A DNA stretch of 64,000 bases from Erigeron canadensis. Its lineage: Eukaryota; Streptophyta; Magnoliopsida; Asterales; Asteraceae. The stretch spans positions 26,166,980-26,230,979 of the forward strand of contig NC_057765.1 in assembly GCF_010389155.1 (NCBI RefSeq), read 5' to 3'. The translations under genes were made by a program, and so were the position numbers. The first letter of the stretch is position 1. The number at the start of each line of letters is the position of its first letter. A model generated the notes under the pieces. It ran no database searches, was not told the DNA's origin, and worked only from the letters and a program-made list of their open reading frames with translations. This document shows positions 22,741-35,417 of this stretch, one piece after another.

Positions 22741-23058
22741 ATGGAAAAAAAAGACATTTAAAAAGTCTTCAAAAGTATATCGAAATGCATCTCTAATGAA
22801 AGATAACGAAATTTCAAGAATACCCATGCTTTTTTTTGTTTAAATATTTTTTAATGAATTAGATATTTTTATTAATATAATAAGAGGAGAGAGAAAGAGA
22901 GAGAGTTAGACAAGTTTTTCTTAATGACAATCATGCCCTTACTGATCGTGATGAATAGAGGACTGAGATTGGCTCCCGCGTCCTTTTTTTTAGTGCTTCT
23001 CAAAATAACTCACCCCTTTAGTAAATTGTATCGGGAGGGGATTGCCTAAATTTATTCC

Positions 23059-23191
23059 AACTTGACTCAAGTTGGAAAGATCTTGACCCTTAGATAAAAA
23101 TCAAGGGTCAAGATTTAAAATTTATCTTTAAATCTTGACCCTTGATTTTCATTCAAGGGTTAAAATATTTTCAACTTTACTAGTCAAATTG
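23059..23191. mobile_element. Short hairpin MITE
   Basis: A perfect 21-bp inverted repeat (23099-23119 and 23127-23147, built on ATCAAGGGTCAAGATTTAAA) with a 7-base loop is embedded in weaker arms reaching AACTTGACT at the left and AGTCAAATT at the right. It is a typical non-coding miniature element. I did not find a secure target duplication. Confidence 0.75.
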
Positions 23192-23256
23192 AGATAACTT
23201 TAGAGAATCCTTTCTCAATTGTGTCAAACCGAGTATTTTGATTATAAATTAGACTA

Positions 23257-23286
23257 TATTATTATTATTATTATTATTATTATTAT
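23257..23286. repeat. (ATT)n microsatellite
   Basis: About nine ATT units in a row. Confidence 0.92.
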
Positions 23287-25640
23287 GAAGTTTCATTATT
23301 ATTAACGGTCTCGCCATGTGATGGGCCTGCATTGCAACATTAATGGGCAATAAGAAATAAATTTGGTACTTTCTTCTTTTTATATAGTCATTTCTTCAAT
23401 CAACTTCTAAATCTCTTCAGTTTTTTTTCATTTTAATGCACGAAACAATGTTCAAACGTGAGTATGAAGGAAATACAAGAAAAATGATATTATTAAAGGA
23501 GTCTAACCCATGTGGTATACCCCAAATGGTATAGCCGATAGAACTTGATGAACTTAATTGATATAAAGAACATAGGCTTGTTTACAAATCTAGTTGGATT
23601 ATCTGAAGTTTAGTTTAGTCTAAATTAAGGCAACCTTCGAGACCCATAAGATTCCATAATCATCGACACGTACGTTTTTTTTTTTTTTCTTGAAGTTCTT
23701 ACAAGGTCTGATTACCTCTTAAACTTTACGAAACACGTTAGTGTTAGGCTACACTCGAATTCTAGAGCCTCTATGTTAGTTATCAAGGTACACTTGCGAA
23801 TACGTCGGCTCGATATTTTAGTGAACCTAAACCTATACCGAAAACACACATATTGGATGCAAAAGATAAAGGTCTAGAAACACAATCATTAAGCAACAAA
23901 GATCCGGCCATGAAAATGTATTAGCCATTGATAGGAACCACATTTTGTTGTCCATTGTCTTCATAAAGTTCCACTAATTCCTTCAACATTACAAAAGCAC
24001 TTGAAAACATGATATTTATTACTTGTTCAAAGCATATGCTCATTTTCTTTTTATTTAAGGGTGCACTTCTCATGACTTATTTGATGAGACCATTACCAAA
24101 CTTCTGTGCAGTTCAGCCGATACACATGTGACAATGCTGGCGACATATATCATTACACACTTTATGCATTTACGCTAACATTTCCTGCATACTTACTAAC
24201 ACTTGAAAATATAAAACGAATTTCTTGATTTCGACATAATTTTTTTGTTGGGAAAAAAAAAAACTAATATCCAATTTCATACAACATCTACATTATCCAA
24301 ATACATCTATGTTAGGTATTGATCTCTAGACTTACACCTCAAAAGACAAAAGCCTCTGCCAAGTGCAAAATATATAAAGCTATTAAAGAACTTATCTACG
24401 GTCGTTTGAAAAAAAAAAGAGAAAGAAAGAAAAGAAAAACCTAACTGCAATAAGAATTAGCGGAATAACGTTAAAGAACACATCTGTATTATGCACGCTT
24501 TCTTCTATCTGTATAAAACGTATGGTTGTAGGTATACAAGTTTATTTGTATAAGCGATATGATGTATAAATGATAACATTTAAATAATATGTAACAATTG
24601 TATGTTTTACTGTGTTAATTTAATTTCCATTGTTTGACCAGGTCAAAGTCAAAGTCAAAGATTGGGTTGGATTAAGGTTAGCCGGTTAGGGGCCTTAATT
24701 TAGACTAACCAAACTACAATACACATAATGTTGATTGGGCACAATAATGAGGATCACTTGAAATGAAAAGAACCATTTGACTTTGACCATGGAAAGTCAA
24801 ATCCACCTAAAGGAAACATATATAATTGTGGGAAAAAGTCGAGATCTAAATTATGATTATAATAATATATAGTTACATTACAGTGGGAATCAAATCAAAG
24901 CAAAGTGATTAAAGAAATGGAGTTAGTCATAATCAAGTTGGGAAGGATTTGTGAGTGTAGTGATTGTGGCACAGTCAGCACCATGTGGTTTTAAACTTGG
25001 ATTCCCTTTTGAGAAAACAAAGAATGTGAATATGTGAATGTGATGCACTTTTACAGGGATGTTAAGTCACTAAAAAAGTTGATATGCAAAACATAATATT
25101 ACTCAATTAAAAAAATTAAACACAATTATATTAGTTAGCACAACCGTATCAATAGCAAACATATTTGCAATAATTAAACCTTTATAGCGTATAGGTGGAT
25201 CCTAGCTAACTTAGTTTAAGATATGAGGCTAAATGTTACATATGATCTCAAAGTAACATAAAAGTTTCATGTAAGAATTATTTTAATTGAAAGAACCATG
25301 AGAACTTTTAAAATTTGGTATACATATGTGAATAAATTCGTTCATGTATAAACATACTAAAGAACCATGAGAAACTTTAAATTTGATATATATATATGTG
25401 AATAAATTCGTTCATGTATAAACATACCAAATTATACTTTATGTCGTAAATGTTCATATGTTACATGAACTTTACCCCAAACTTATAATTATAAATGATA
25501 TCTTTGATAGTTGTCTAGGAAAAATAACGGAACTAACAATAACAACTTCGATATATAAACAAAATGTTTATTCCCAAAAAAGCATTGAATGTTTACCCAA
25601 GAGCATGCATACAAAGACATACTACTTTAACAATTTTTTA
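23287..25640. other. Gene-free AT-rich region
   Basis: No gene recognised. Notable small items are a triple GTCAAA run at 24642-24660 (W-box-like TTGAC on the other strand) with further GTCAAA copies near 24780 and 24796, and a tandem duplication at 25291-25432. Confidence 0.45.
25291..25432. repeat. Tandem duplication of about 70 bp
   Basis: AAGAACCATGAGAA...AATTCGTTCATGTATAAACATACTA at 25291-25359 is repeated at 25360-25432 with a small length change in an AT run. Recent local duplication. Confidence 0.9.
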
Positions 25641-25649
25641 TAACGAAAA

Positions 25650-27165
25650 GAGTTAATGACATAAATCATCCTTGTGGTTTATCTAAATAGTCACCTTTCG
25701 TCCTTTAAATTCAAAAACTTCAAGGACAGTCCTTTATAGGAGGATAAGGTTCACGTTTGATCCTTTGACTATTTGACCGTCACCTTCTCTTCGTTAAACC
25801 CCTCACGTGCCTCCCACGTGAGGGGTATTCTAGTCATTTCCACTCTAAATGACGATACGTGACTATTTAGGTAACCACAAGGACGATTTATGTCATTAAC
25901 TCTTTAGAAAAACCTGATATTTTTTTTATCTTTTTGTTTCACTTACTTAAAGCCTAGATATTCTAAAATTAAATACATTTATACACATATATAAACACAA
26001 TAATACATATATCTCTATTTGAAGATCAATTTATCCAATTTCGTTCATCAAAGGCAAGGAACACAACAAAAAAAGAATGAATGAAGATGGGGATACCACT
26101 ACTTTCCTGCCAACCACCGTTGGGCCTTTTTAGGCCATCAAACCGTCAAATCTTTCAGACGATCTGCTATATATATATATATATATCTAAATGGTGACTA
26201 CGGAGATAGGGAGGCCGTCGTTATGGTGATCGGATTTTATAGATATAGGTATAGATCTGGATAAAAAAATCGATCAGAGGTTGGGTGCGGTGGTCGGATT
26301 AGATATATATGGATCAAGATATAAATGGCGACAACATATTTTATAGATTTAGATACAGGTCGGCGGTGTGGTGCCCGAGGAATATGCGAACACAGCAACA
26401 TGTGGGTCTCCGTTTGCGGCTGTCAGATGTGGTGTAGAGGGTCGAGTGGGGGGTGACGTTGGTGGTAGTGATGAATGGGTCTAACGAAATTGGTGATGAG
26501 CAGGGCTGACAGCGGCGGTGAACTGTGAGGTGCCAACGGTTTTTGGTGGTGTGGTGATTAGTGGTGGCGGTAGTGTGGGTCTTATATGGCAGGTGGTTTT
26601 CTGATGAAGGTGTGGGGTATGTTTTGTTGATGTTGATGTTCGGTGTGTGATTTTCCGGTGAGATAGTCGGAAACTCCAAAAATAGTTTCAGAAAAAGGTA
26701 CAGACTGTAACTTAGAGAGATGAGAGAGAGAGAAAGAGGGTGACAGAATGAGATATATGAAAAATTTAGATATATATATATAGATTTATACTTAGAAAGA
26801 GATAGATGTATAAGAAGATGTGTTATAAAGGTTTAAAGGGATCTTGGAAAAAAAGAGGATGATTTTTATTATTATTATTATTAAAATAATTAATTACATC
26901 TTTTGGAATTTGTAAAGAGTTAATGACATAAATCGTCTCCGTGGTTTACCTAAATAGTCACGTATCGTCCTTTAGAGTGAAAATGACTAGAATATCCCTC
27001 ACGTGCACGTGAGGGGTTTAACGGAGAGAAGGTGACGGTCAAATAGTCAAAGGACCAAACGTGAACCTTATCCTCCTATAAAGGATTGTCCTTGAGGTTT
27101 TTGATTTTTAAAGACGAAAGGTGACTATTTAGGTAAACCACAGGGACAATTTATGTCATTAACTC
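25650..27165. mobile_element. Mutator-like element with about 250-bp TIRs and perfect 9-bp TSD
   Basis: The 253-bp left arm (25650-25902) and 249-bp right arm (26917-27165) are inverted copies of each other. The unit is flanked by a perfect 9-bp duplication TAACGAAAA (25641-25649 and 27166-27174), the hallmark of Mutator-like elements. Each arm is itself a palindrome: it starts GAGTTAATGACATAAAT and ends with the reverse complement, and a CCCCTCACGTG hairpin lies inside. The 1-kb interior has no transposase. It contains a (TA)n tract and a pyrimidine-rich minus-strand stretch with a 112-codon open frame of low complexity (26341-26679), possibly captured host sequence. Confidence 0.9.
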
Positions 27166-27174
27166 TAACGAAAA

Positions 27175-29804
27175 TTATAAAATAGAGCTAGGTATCCAAT
27201 CACAAGGCAATAGATACATAAATATTACACAATTGTAAATGAATACAAACAAGTTTGCTAAATTCTGTTCTTGGCATCATATAAAAGGTAAATACTAGAC
27301 AATATGGAGCCGAAGATTCGTTCCTCACATGATAAACTTTGATTGTTTGTGGCTTTATATGTTACTTGAATTGAATGAATTATATAACTTTTGTATGCAA
27401 CATCCAAAATCCAAATTATGGTATACTATATATACTCCGTATAAATGTATGGATTGTAATTCTTTAAGTTAAAATCTCTAAAATTAGTCGGATTGAACTA
27501 ATAAAAAAGATCGAAACATGATAAATGACCCACCAACAAATAAAATCAAAAGTTTTGACTATTTTGGACTCCTCGTACAATCAACTTGAGAATAATTAGC
27601 TCAAAAGGGTCTTAATCCTATAATTACATATCCATGATTTTCACCAACATATTTTGTTAAAGTAGCAAGTCATTTCTTTAAAGCTAAAGTAATCATAACA
27701 TTTGTTTCTTATACAAGATAAATAATATTTATTTTCTCCAAGTTTAATCTCATAAAAATCACAATTACTTTTCCAAACGTATTATCCTAAAAATTCTGCC
27801 AAAACAAAATCGTAACATCTTAAATAATGAGATTGAAGTAACACTAATCCATAGGTTGGTAAACCAAACAATCTAGAACACTAGCTATTCTACCTTGTTT
27901 AACCATAATATATACCACCTAAGATATAGAATAGTAGTACTATTCCATTGGTTTTACAAGTTATGATGTAGAAAAGTGTTTGACCTTAAAATATGGAGCA
28001 AAAAAGAAGGCTGATTGTCAGCAATGGCGTGCAACCTTAGCCTGTGACTCTTCCATGTCAATAACTACATTTCTTGTACCTCGATCTTTACAAAAAATCA
28101 ACAAAGCATTCATGATTCATTCAACCAAATGCTCAAAAGTTTAACCTTTCTTAATTGTAATATGTTTGTAATACGTGTATTGTGAAAACTTAAGCCTTAT
28201 CCAACCCTTACCTCTTTCTTAATGTTGCAGAAAATATTATTACTAATTATACATCTTTCTCAGATAATTTATTACTATTCTAATAAAAAAAAACCAAAAA
28301 CATCCTTACATTATACGAGTAATTGGTTAGAAACCTTTGATGCCCCATCCTTACGTTGTCGATCTCCTACACAAGAAAGTATCCCCTCATTTTCTGAGTA
28401 AACACAACCTAAAAAACATTCATGCCAACCTTTTTTATAAAGAAAATAGCTCAGAAAATACTAAAAAACGTAACGTTGGTTAAGGCCTAAAGCCTTACCC
28501 AAACCAAATTTTTTTTCTCCTCCAACATCATAATTGTCTTTTTGTCATTTTATATTGCAGAAAATACCATTATCAGCCATCTTACTTTCTCACCTCTGTT
28601 TTAAAAATTTTATCATTAAATAAAACAAATAAATTCTCTTTTCTTTTAAATGATTGAGGTTAAGCTTGATCCTACCCCATCTTCTACCTTTTTTTTGGGG
28701 GATTTTCTCACTAAAAAGCTAATTTTTCTAAGAACAACAATATATTAAGTAAAAGACATCTAACAAAAACAGTAAATGCCAAAAGATACATGTAACGAAT
28801 ACAATTACATTACATTGTCTAGGAACGTAATAACCAACAAATGAGTTTTTTCATGAGAAAATAATTGAGAAAGCATGTTTGCCAATGGTGTGTTCAAATA
28901 TAGGTGAGAAAATAGCTGAGAAAATTCATTGGGATAAGCCAATGTGTTTGGATACTCTTATTATAATTATTACTAGATTATTGTTTTTTTATTTATTTAA
29001 ATTTAAGAAATACCACTGTATTATTGAAAAACATTGTAGTGTAGACAAAGTATTGATCCACACGATTCAAAGTTATACAGTATCATGTTATTGAAATTTT
29101 AACAATTCCACCACATATCTTAAAACTTGAAAGTATCTTTCAAACCATTCGAATGATCAAATCCTGTTTTGATTTACATGTTTCAACCATAATCAAAAGA
29201 TACCCGATGAAGATCAATCCCTACATGTATTATAAATCCAAGATGGCAAGGTAGTAGTTTGCCAGAAACAATAATTTTGACTCTTTTCTATGCCTGTGGG
29301 TATCACAGATTGTATTGCGATCATTTAATGATTTAATTGATATCCCTATCCAATTATTTTCGTCTGCTAACAGAAGGAAATAAATAACTAAAACTGTACT
29401 ATTGACAAAAACAAAAACGGTAAGGTGGATAATAAAAATGAGACGGTTGCAAGACTATATAGTTCATGTGTATATTTCAATATTTCTTCACATATCTAAA
29501 AAAAAAAATAATGGAAGGACCCAATATTAAAATTGGATACCCATCGACTCACCCTTATAAATATTTCAGACATCTATATCATTGTATAAAAATTATAACT
29601 ATATAATGAAAGTTAAGAAAAATGCAATTAAACTACCTTTAATAAATTAAATTAACACAAACTGTTAATGTTAAATTACACTATCAATCACTTGTACTAT
29701 TAAGTATATTTACTACTCTATCTAAATCAATTCACTTATACTATTAAGTATATTTACTACTCTCTTTAAATAAATTAATACATGTACATTAATTACTCAC
29801 AACA
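27175..29804. other. Gene-free AT-rich region
   Basis: No gene found. Two stretches share wording (about 28140-28300 and 28480-28620, both with AAGCCTTA-CCAA and TTGCAGAAAATA), so an old duplication or two decayed copies of one repeat are present. Neither can be classified. Confidence 0.45.
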
Positions 29805-29812
29805 TTTTACGC

Positions 29813-30541
29813 TAGATATGCAAGAAAAAACTGATTGATCGAACTGATTTGTAACCGGTAACTGAAACTGGTTAGTAACCGAAATAATAAAAATCGATTA
29901 TAGGTTACCAGAAAGAGTCGGTTACTAACCAATTACTCTTTTCAAAACCAAAACCGATTATTGACCGGTTGACCTATAATCGATTAATTATTCCAAATAA
30001 TAACCGGTTAACCGGTTAATCACATATTATGTACATATATCAATATAAATCATATTATATACATACAATGTTATATAACCGGAAAGATCACATCAGATGA
30101 TTTCGTAAGCTTTCAATATATCTATACTATATGTAGATTAATGCTTTTTTCATCAGATCCAACATCAATTTTTGGTTGTTTTTGAGATTTGGATGATGAA
30201 TTTTGTTTGTGTTTAGAAAATGATGTGTGTTTGGAATATGTTTTTTACTTTTGGAATATAGGTTCGTCGCTCAGACTTGTCGGAAATGATTGTTTTCCCC
30301 CATTGTTCACCACTTTCTCAATAAAATAATGGGCGGTTAAAATAAACCGAATAGGTTAACCGGTATCAGTTAACCGGTTATTATTAATCGAAATCGGTTA
30401 GATAGGTTTCAGTTTTAATACTTAGAACCCATTATTAACAGGTACAAGTGACCATAACCGGTTATTACTGTTTCAAAAAATAACCAAAACCGGTTATTAA
30501 ATTTAATAACCGAAATCGGTTAACCGTTTCTTGCACCTCTA
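29813..30541. mobile_element. hAT-type non-autonomous element rich in AACCGGTTA
   Basis: 729 bp with ends TAGATATGCAAGAAA and TTTCTTGCACCTCTA (inverted). The flanking octamers TTTTACGC (29805-29812) and TTTAACGC (30542-30549) match at seven of eight bases, as expected for hAT. Both subterminal regions are dense in AACCGGTTA variants, the kind of clustered motif that hAT transposases bind. The middle is AT-rich and non-coding. Confidence 0.82.
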
Positions 30542-30549
30542 TTTAACGC

Positions 30550-31490
30550 TGCTACCACTATCACAATCCGACGCCGTCATCACACTATCGCATTCCACGC
30601 GTACAGTGCTAGGGAAATATAAAGAAAAGGGAAGGAATTGCCCACTCTCGTTTTCCACATATTTTAGGTCTCAATACCTCAACAATATATGGGGAAGATA
30701 AAAAAATTAAACAGATCTTACAACTACTTAGATAGAGAGACTACTTTTATATTCTATCTAAATGGTAAAAAAAGACCTCTGACTTTTACATGATAAATAT
30801 CAAACCTGTCTCCACGAGTCAGGTATTTATCAATGATCTAAACACGTTGCTTATTTCACACATTTCTAAATAAATTATAAGTTTTATTCATTGATCAACC
30901 TTAGATGTTGCCGACTAGCATCTCCTACTCCTACATTATCACTTCAAAAGTGAAAAAGAAACATTTGATGGTTCATAGAAGAAAGACGGTTCTTCTCATC
31001 ATTCCATTCCTTTTCCTATGTGTTGGGGATGGTGTTAGCGTGTTTTGATAGGATCTTTTCAAATTTAGAGAAACATTTAAGCAGGCAGAAAAACTGAAAT
31101 TATGTTCTTAATTAGACAAATAATATGGAAATTGGAAAATACTCGTAGCTTGTTTATTTTAATGTGTTGTTTGTGTCTTTTTCTTGAGTGGAGATGCTGT
31201 CTGTTTTGCATCTTTTTAGTTAATCTGGTTCACATTTCTTGATGGGTCCTTCTATGTTATGACTTAAATATTTGTGCATGTGAGGTGCTCTGTTAAAGCC
31301 CTTTTTTGTATCAGTTTTGGCATGCCATTTTACCCAATTTACCATATCACCTACTTTTACCATATGTTTTTTATAGATATATACGGATATAGATAACCAT
31401 TGGTGTGAACATCTTTTTGTGCCAATGCCATATTCAAGTTTCAATAAAATCATCATGCTAACCAAAAAGGGTAAAATAAAAAATCTTTGT
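30550..31490. other. Gene-free region
   Basis: No gene recognised. An 81-codon minus-strand open stretch at 31220-31465 has no family motif and is treated as chance. Confidence 0.45.
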
Positions 31491-31499
31491 ACTTGTCAC

Positions 31500-32749
31500 G
31501 TTTGCATTATGTATATATACTTTACAAAACAATTTGAATAGTAACGGCCTACGTAGCAAGTTATTATTACCTCACGTTATAACTCATTTCACTATTCGGG
31601 TTTAACCGTATTACATCTTGTGTGAGTTTTTTTATTATGGGTTACTTCTTACTTTTTTTCATGTTTTTTTATTTTGGTTCATGCAATCTTGTGTGCCCAC
31701 ACCTATACCACTACCTGTAATTTGCTACATCTCATCACGCTTAAATTATATACTTTATTATAACAAAACAATGTGAATAGAAACCGCCTACATCGCGAGT
31801 TACTATCCGCTCACGTTACAACCCGTATCACTATTTAAATTTTGTCATATTGTATCTCGTACGGGTTTTTCTATTACAAATTACTTGTTGGAATTTTTTT
31901 TTCACGTTTGTTATTTAATGGGGTCCCTATATTGAGATATTTTTGCAGGATTGGTTCATTTTTAACAGAATCGTTAGTGGGAGTCATCACGTCTGCACGT
32001 ATCCACCACACGTGGTTTTTTTCACGTTTATTATTCAGTGGGGTCCCTATATTAAGATATTTTTGCAAGATTGGTTCATTATTAACAGAATCGTTAGTAG
32101 GTGTCATCAAGTCTACACGTGTCCATCATGTGCAAAGGCAATATTGGGTTTTCACACAACACGGGGGACCATTGTTGCAACTTTTAGCTTCGGCATCACC
32201 TCCCTAACTCACGCTTCTGATCCGGCTTGAATTTTCAATTAATATATTGAGGATTTTGTCATATTGCAATCAGTTAGGGTTTTCTAGTATGAGTTATTTC
32301 TTTGTTTCTTGCCCACTTTTAAAAAACTTGGACGAGTTAAATTTTGTCTACGTCACGCCTTGTACCACCATTCGGGTTTTGGCATATTGCATCACGTTCG
32401 TGTTTTCTAATTTCTACTACCGGTTACTTTTTGTTTCTTTCACACTTTATTCCACTTAGGTCATTGAACTTGTTTGTGACCACATTTCGTATCACTATTC
32501 AAAATTTGTCAAATCACACCCCGCTTGAATTCTCGACTAATATATCAAAAAAATTGCCACATTGCATTCGTTCGGGTTTCTATTACGGGTTAATTTTTGG
32601 TTTCTTACACACTTATTAACAAAACAAATCTATGACAAAATGATTTTTTATTAAGCGGTTAAAGGTTCAACGCAAATACACTAAAATAACATTGCCGTTA
32701 CAATAATATGTTTGAAGCCTCGCAACAAGAGGCCGCTGAAATTACTAGT
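31500..32749 (+). mobile_element. Helitron-like element 1 (3' end defined, 5' end approximate)
   Basis: The 3' end shows the Helitron signature: a short hairpin (GCCTC at 32717-32721, GAGGC at 32729-32733), a spacer, then CTAGT at 32745-32749 followed by T. Upstream lie several degenerate repeats of the phrase CACTATTC-GGGTTTTG-CATATTGCATC-CGTTCGGGTTT-CTATTACGGGTTACTT, also present in the element ending at 50884. No helicase gene is present, so it would be non-autonomous. The 5' TC end was not located. Confidence 0.68.
31901..32140 (+). repeat. 120-bp tandem duplication
   Basis: TTCACGTTTGTTATTTAATG... starting at 31901 is repeated from 32021, including GGGGTCCCTATATT and ACAGAATCGTTAGT. The copies remain close, so the duplication is fairly young. 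It lies inside Helitron-like element 1. Confidence 0.92.
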
Positions 32750-34677
32750 TACATATAATTTTTTTAGTTATCACTATAAAAACCCTTACAACTATAGGTT
32801 AAATGTTTCAACACGAATACACTAAAAGAACATTATCCATCCCCATCGGGTATTTAAGTTGCGATCCCCATATCCGTCCCAATCAAGTAACGAGAATCCT
32901 CGTTGGGTAATCAGGAATATTTTCTTTAAATAAACAAAAAATCATTGAAGTAGAAAATAACTAAGAAAATTTGTAGTTCAACGTTTTCTTTCTATGTATA
33001 AACTAATATCTATGTTAAGTAATCAATAAACAAAGTGTAACGCCTGAAAAATATTAAACAAAAAGCTATAAATTTAAGTGATTCTAATAAATAAATAAAA
33101 CTTAAAGTGATTCTTATAAATATATATAGTTTTTTCGAGTTTGGGTTCGAATATCGGGGATTTATGGTTAGCCATCCTCGTCCTTATCAAAGATATATAT
33201 CTATCGAGTACGAAAAATTTTATCATCCCTATTTATATGCTTCGTCTTTTAAGTAGGTAAGCATTTATTAATACTTTATTTATTGATAAAAAAAATATAT
33301 TTTTAAATAAAATTGAATTGATTGGAAATTTCTTTCTTTGAAGACAGATAAGTGTTCACACTTAACCCATGCAACCCGAATTTCATTTTAAAAAATAGTC
33401 TTTTTTATTATTGAGTATAAGTAAAACTGTTTACATTCACTTCTCCCATACAATACGGAAGACCGTATGAATTGGGTATAATCATTACTTTTTTAATGCA
33501 TTTATGAATAAACGACTTGATTTTTACATTTTTAGCGTTTATAAATAAACAATCTCGAACGTCTAATGTATTTAAAAAAAAAAGAAATTAGAAAATGAGT
33601 ACGGTTTTGTTTCACAAATTATACACAACGGGGTGAAAAACCACATACAAACTTTTTATATTGAATAAATGATGAACCATATGTTTTTTATGTATTAAAA
33701 TATTAGTATATAAAGTGTTTTTCATCTAACTTACATGTGAAACAATAACATATCCATATTTCCAAAAGAAATACAAGTTTTACTATATAAAATGAAACTA
33801 TACATATACTTAAAACTAATATGACAAATATAAATTTTAATGGCTAAGTTTCAACACACTTTTTACTTTCTTCCTTTTTGTTTTTATCCTTATAGTTTTT
33901 TATCTTTTACTATTTGCCCTCTTGCACAACTTTAAATGCATGAGGTAGAACACTCTCTTAAAATTTTTAATTTTTAACTTTTGTCAATTATCAAAGCTTT
34001 TATTTCCAATTATTTTAAAACCAAATTTTGAGTTCTCATGTTTATATCAAAACTTTCACACGTTTATAATTTTACTTATAAATATTTAGTTTTGATAATT
34101 TTTTTCCCATTTGGTTAAATAATTTTAAAAAAGACATTGTATAACATCACCTTCACCAAAGTGCCAATATTTGCATTAATATAATTATTACTTTTATTCT
34201 ATGTTTTTATACTTCTTATTATTCCTATTATTATTATACGTCATTATTATTGTTGTTATGTGTTTTGTTGCCTTTGTTTATATTTGGATTCGAAGATCTA
34301 ACATAAAAGTATTTATATTATACTGATTCACTATATATTGCAAGAGAAAAGTGAATATAAGGTTGTCCAACATCTAGGTTTAAATGTGAAACTCATTACA
34401 TACTTTAATGAATAAATACTCGAGATCTCATGAATTTTATGGATTAAATAATTAATATATGAATTTTCACATCTAAACTAAGATACTCTATAGCCCTATA
34501 TTACCATTCCCGTGTTGCAAATACAATGACTATTATTAATAATATAAAGGGAGATGGTAATATAAGGCTGTCAGATATTTAAGTTTATGTATAGAACACT
34601 AAAATATTAGTATGCAAAAAGTTACGTACCTAAGCTTAGATGTCAGAAAATCTTAAATTTACTTTTCCTTAATATAA
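32750..34677. other. Gene-free, very AT-rich region
   Basis: No gene or delimited element recognised. Mostly A/T runs. Confidence 0.45.
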
Positions 34678-35040
34678 ACTAGAAGGGTGCCCACGCGTTG
34701 CAACGGTAAAGATTTATAATGTGTGAAATGTCGTAATGGTAATACAACCCGTTTAGATTATTTTCTCCCTCGTCGGGTATTTGAAATAGACATTTCTATT
34801 TCGAGGGAGCTATCTAGCGCGGATCCGGTTAAGATAACGTATGCTAAACCTCCCGCTGTCGAATCGCGACACGGAGTTTTCAGCGAAATTCACCTTTTAA
34901 ATAAAATATAAGTCGAAGATTAGATGAAAAAAATAATAAGGTGCAAAAATTAATCATTTTTAATAAGATTGTTAGGGTTATTTAAAGGTAATTTAGGCAT
35001 ATTGAAAAAAATGGTGAGTTTTCTTAAATAAAAGGTCAAT
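34678..35040 (-). mobile_element. Possible Helitron 3' end (minus strand)
   Basis: Read on the minus strand, CGTTGCAACG (a small self-complementary stem) is followed about 13 bases later by CTAGT at 34682-34678 and then T. The GC-richer segment 34690-34890 next to it fits element sequence. The 5' end was not found and the right limit given is arbitrary. Confidence 0.5.
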
Positions 35041-35045
35041 TTGTT

Positions 35046-35099
35046 TAATAAATGGAGGAATAAGAATAAATAAGTATGAAAGAAAGAGTGTGTGTTACT
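35046..35099 (+). repeat. 54-bp direct repeat upstream of the NPY gene, copy 1
   Basis: Exactly repeated at 35364-35417, 318 bp downstream. It contains GGAGGAATAAGAATAAATAAG. Perfect identity over 54 bases outside any obvious transposon suggests a recent duplication or conversion. Confidence 0.95.
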
Positions 35100-35363
35100 C
35101 AAGCCAAACCCTCATAAAAGGACGACTTAAGCTTAGATGATTTTAAATTCACTCCTCCTTAATATAAATAGTAATAGGGAAAGGAAATATGAGACTGTTA
35201 GGCACCTAAGTTGGGTAAAAAACCCCTCACATACCTTTTTTTAAATCATAAAAATTATAAGGACCAAACATTTATTCAAAATATTAAAATATTAATATAT
35301 TAGAGGTTTTTTACACAAGTTGAGTACATAAAAGTCTCATACTTATTTTTTTTTTATATATAG

Positions 35364-35417
35364 TAATAAATGGAGGAATAAGAATAAATAAGTATGAAAG
35401 AAAGAGTGTGTGTTACT
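35364..35417 (+). repeat. 54-bp direct repeat upstream of the NPY gene, copy 2
   Basis: Identical to 35046-35099. It ends about 510 bp before the NPY start codon, so it may lie in that gene's promoter. Confidence 0.95.

Larger units (their letters stand above)
21686..23017. mobile_element. Mutator-like long-TIR (foldback) element with internal tandem repeats
   Basis: A 1,332-bp unit whose two roughly 300-bp ends are imperfect inverted repeats. For example, 21948-22000 pairs with 22753-22815 around GATGCAATTCGATATACTTTTGA, and GGGATTATTTGAGAAC pairs with the right end. Flanking 9-mers TTAATAAAT (21677-21685) and TTAGTAAAT (23018-23026) match at eight of nine positions, as expected of a Mutator target duplication. 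The interior carries two repeat families (see separate entries) and no transposase. A related single end lies near 58.93-59.16 kb. Confidence 0.78.

Noticed and set aside
24642..24660. GTCAAA triplet as a W-box promoter
   Set aside because: No gene lies close enough downstream to regulate; kept only as a note.
26341..26679. 112-codon Thr/His/Pro-rich minus-strand frame in the Mutator-like element
   Set aside because: Low complexity and no recognised domain; mentioned only as possible captured DNA.
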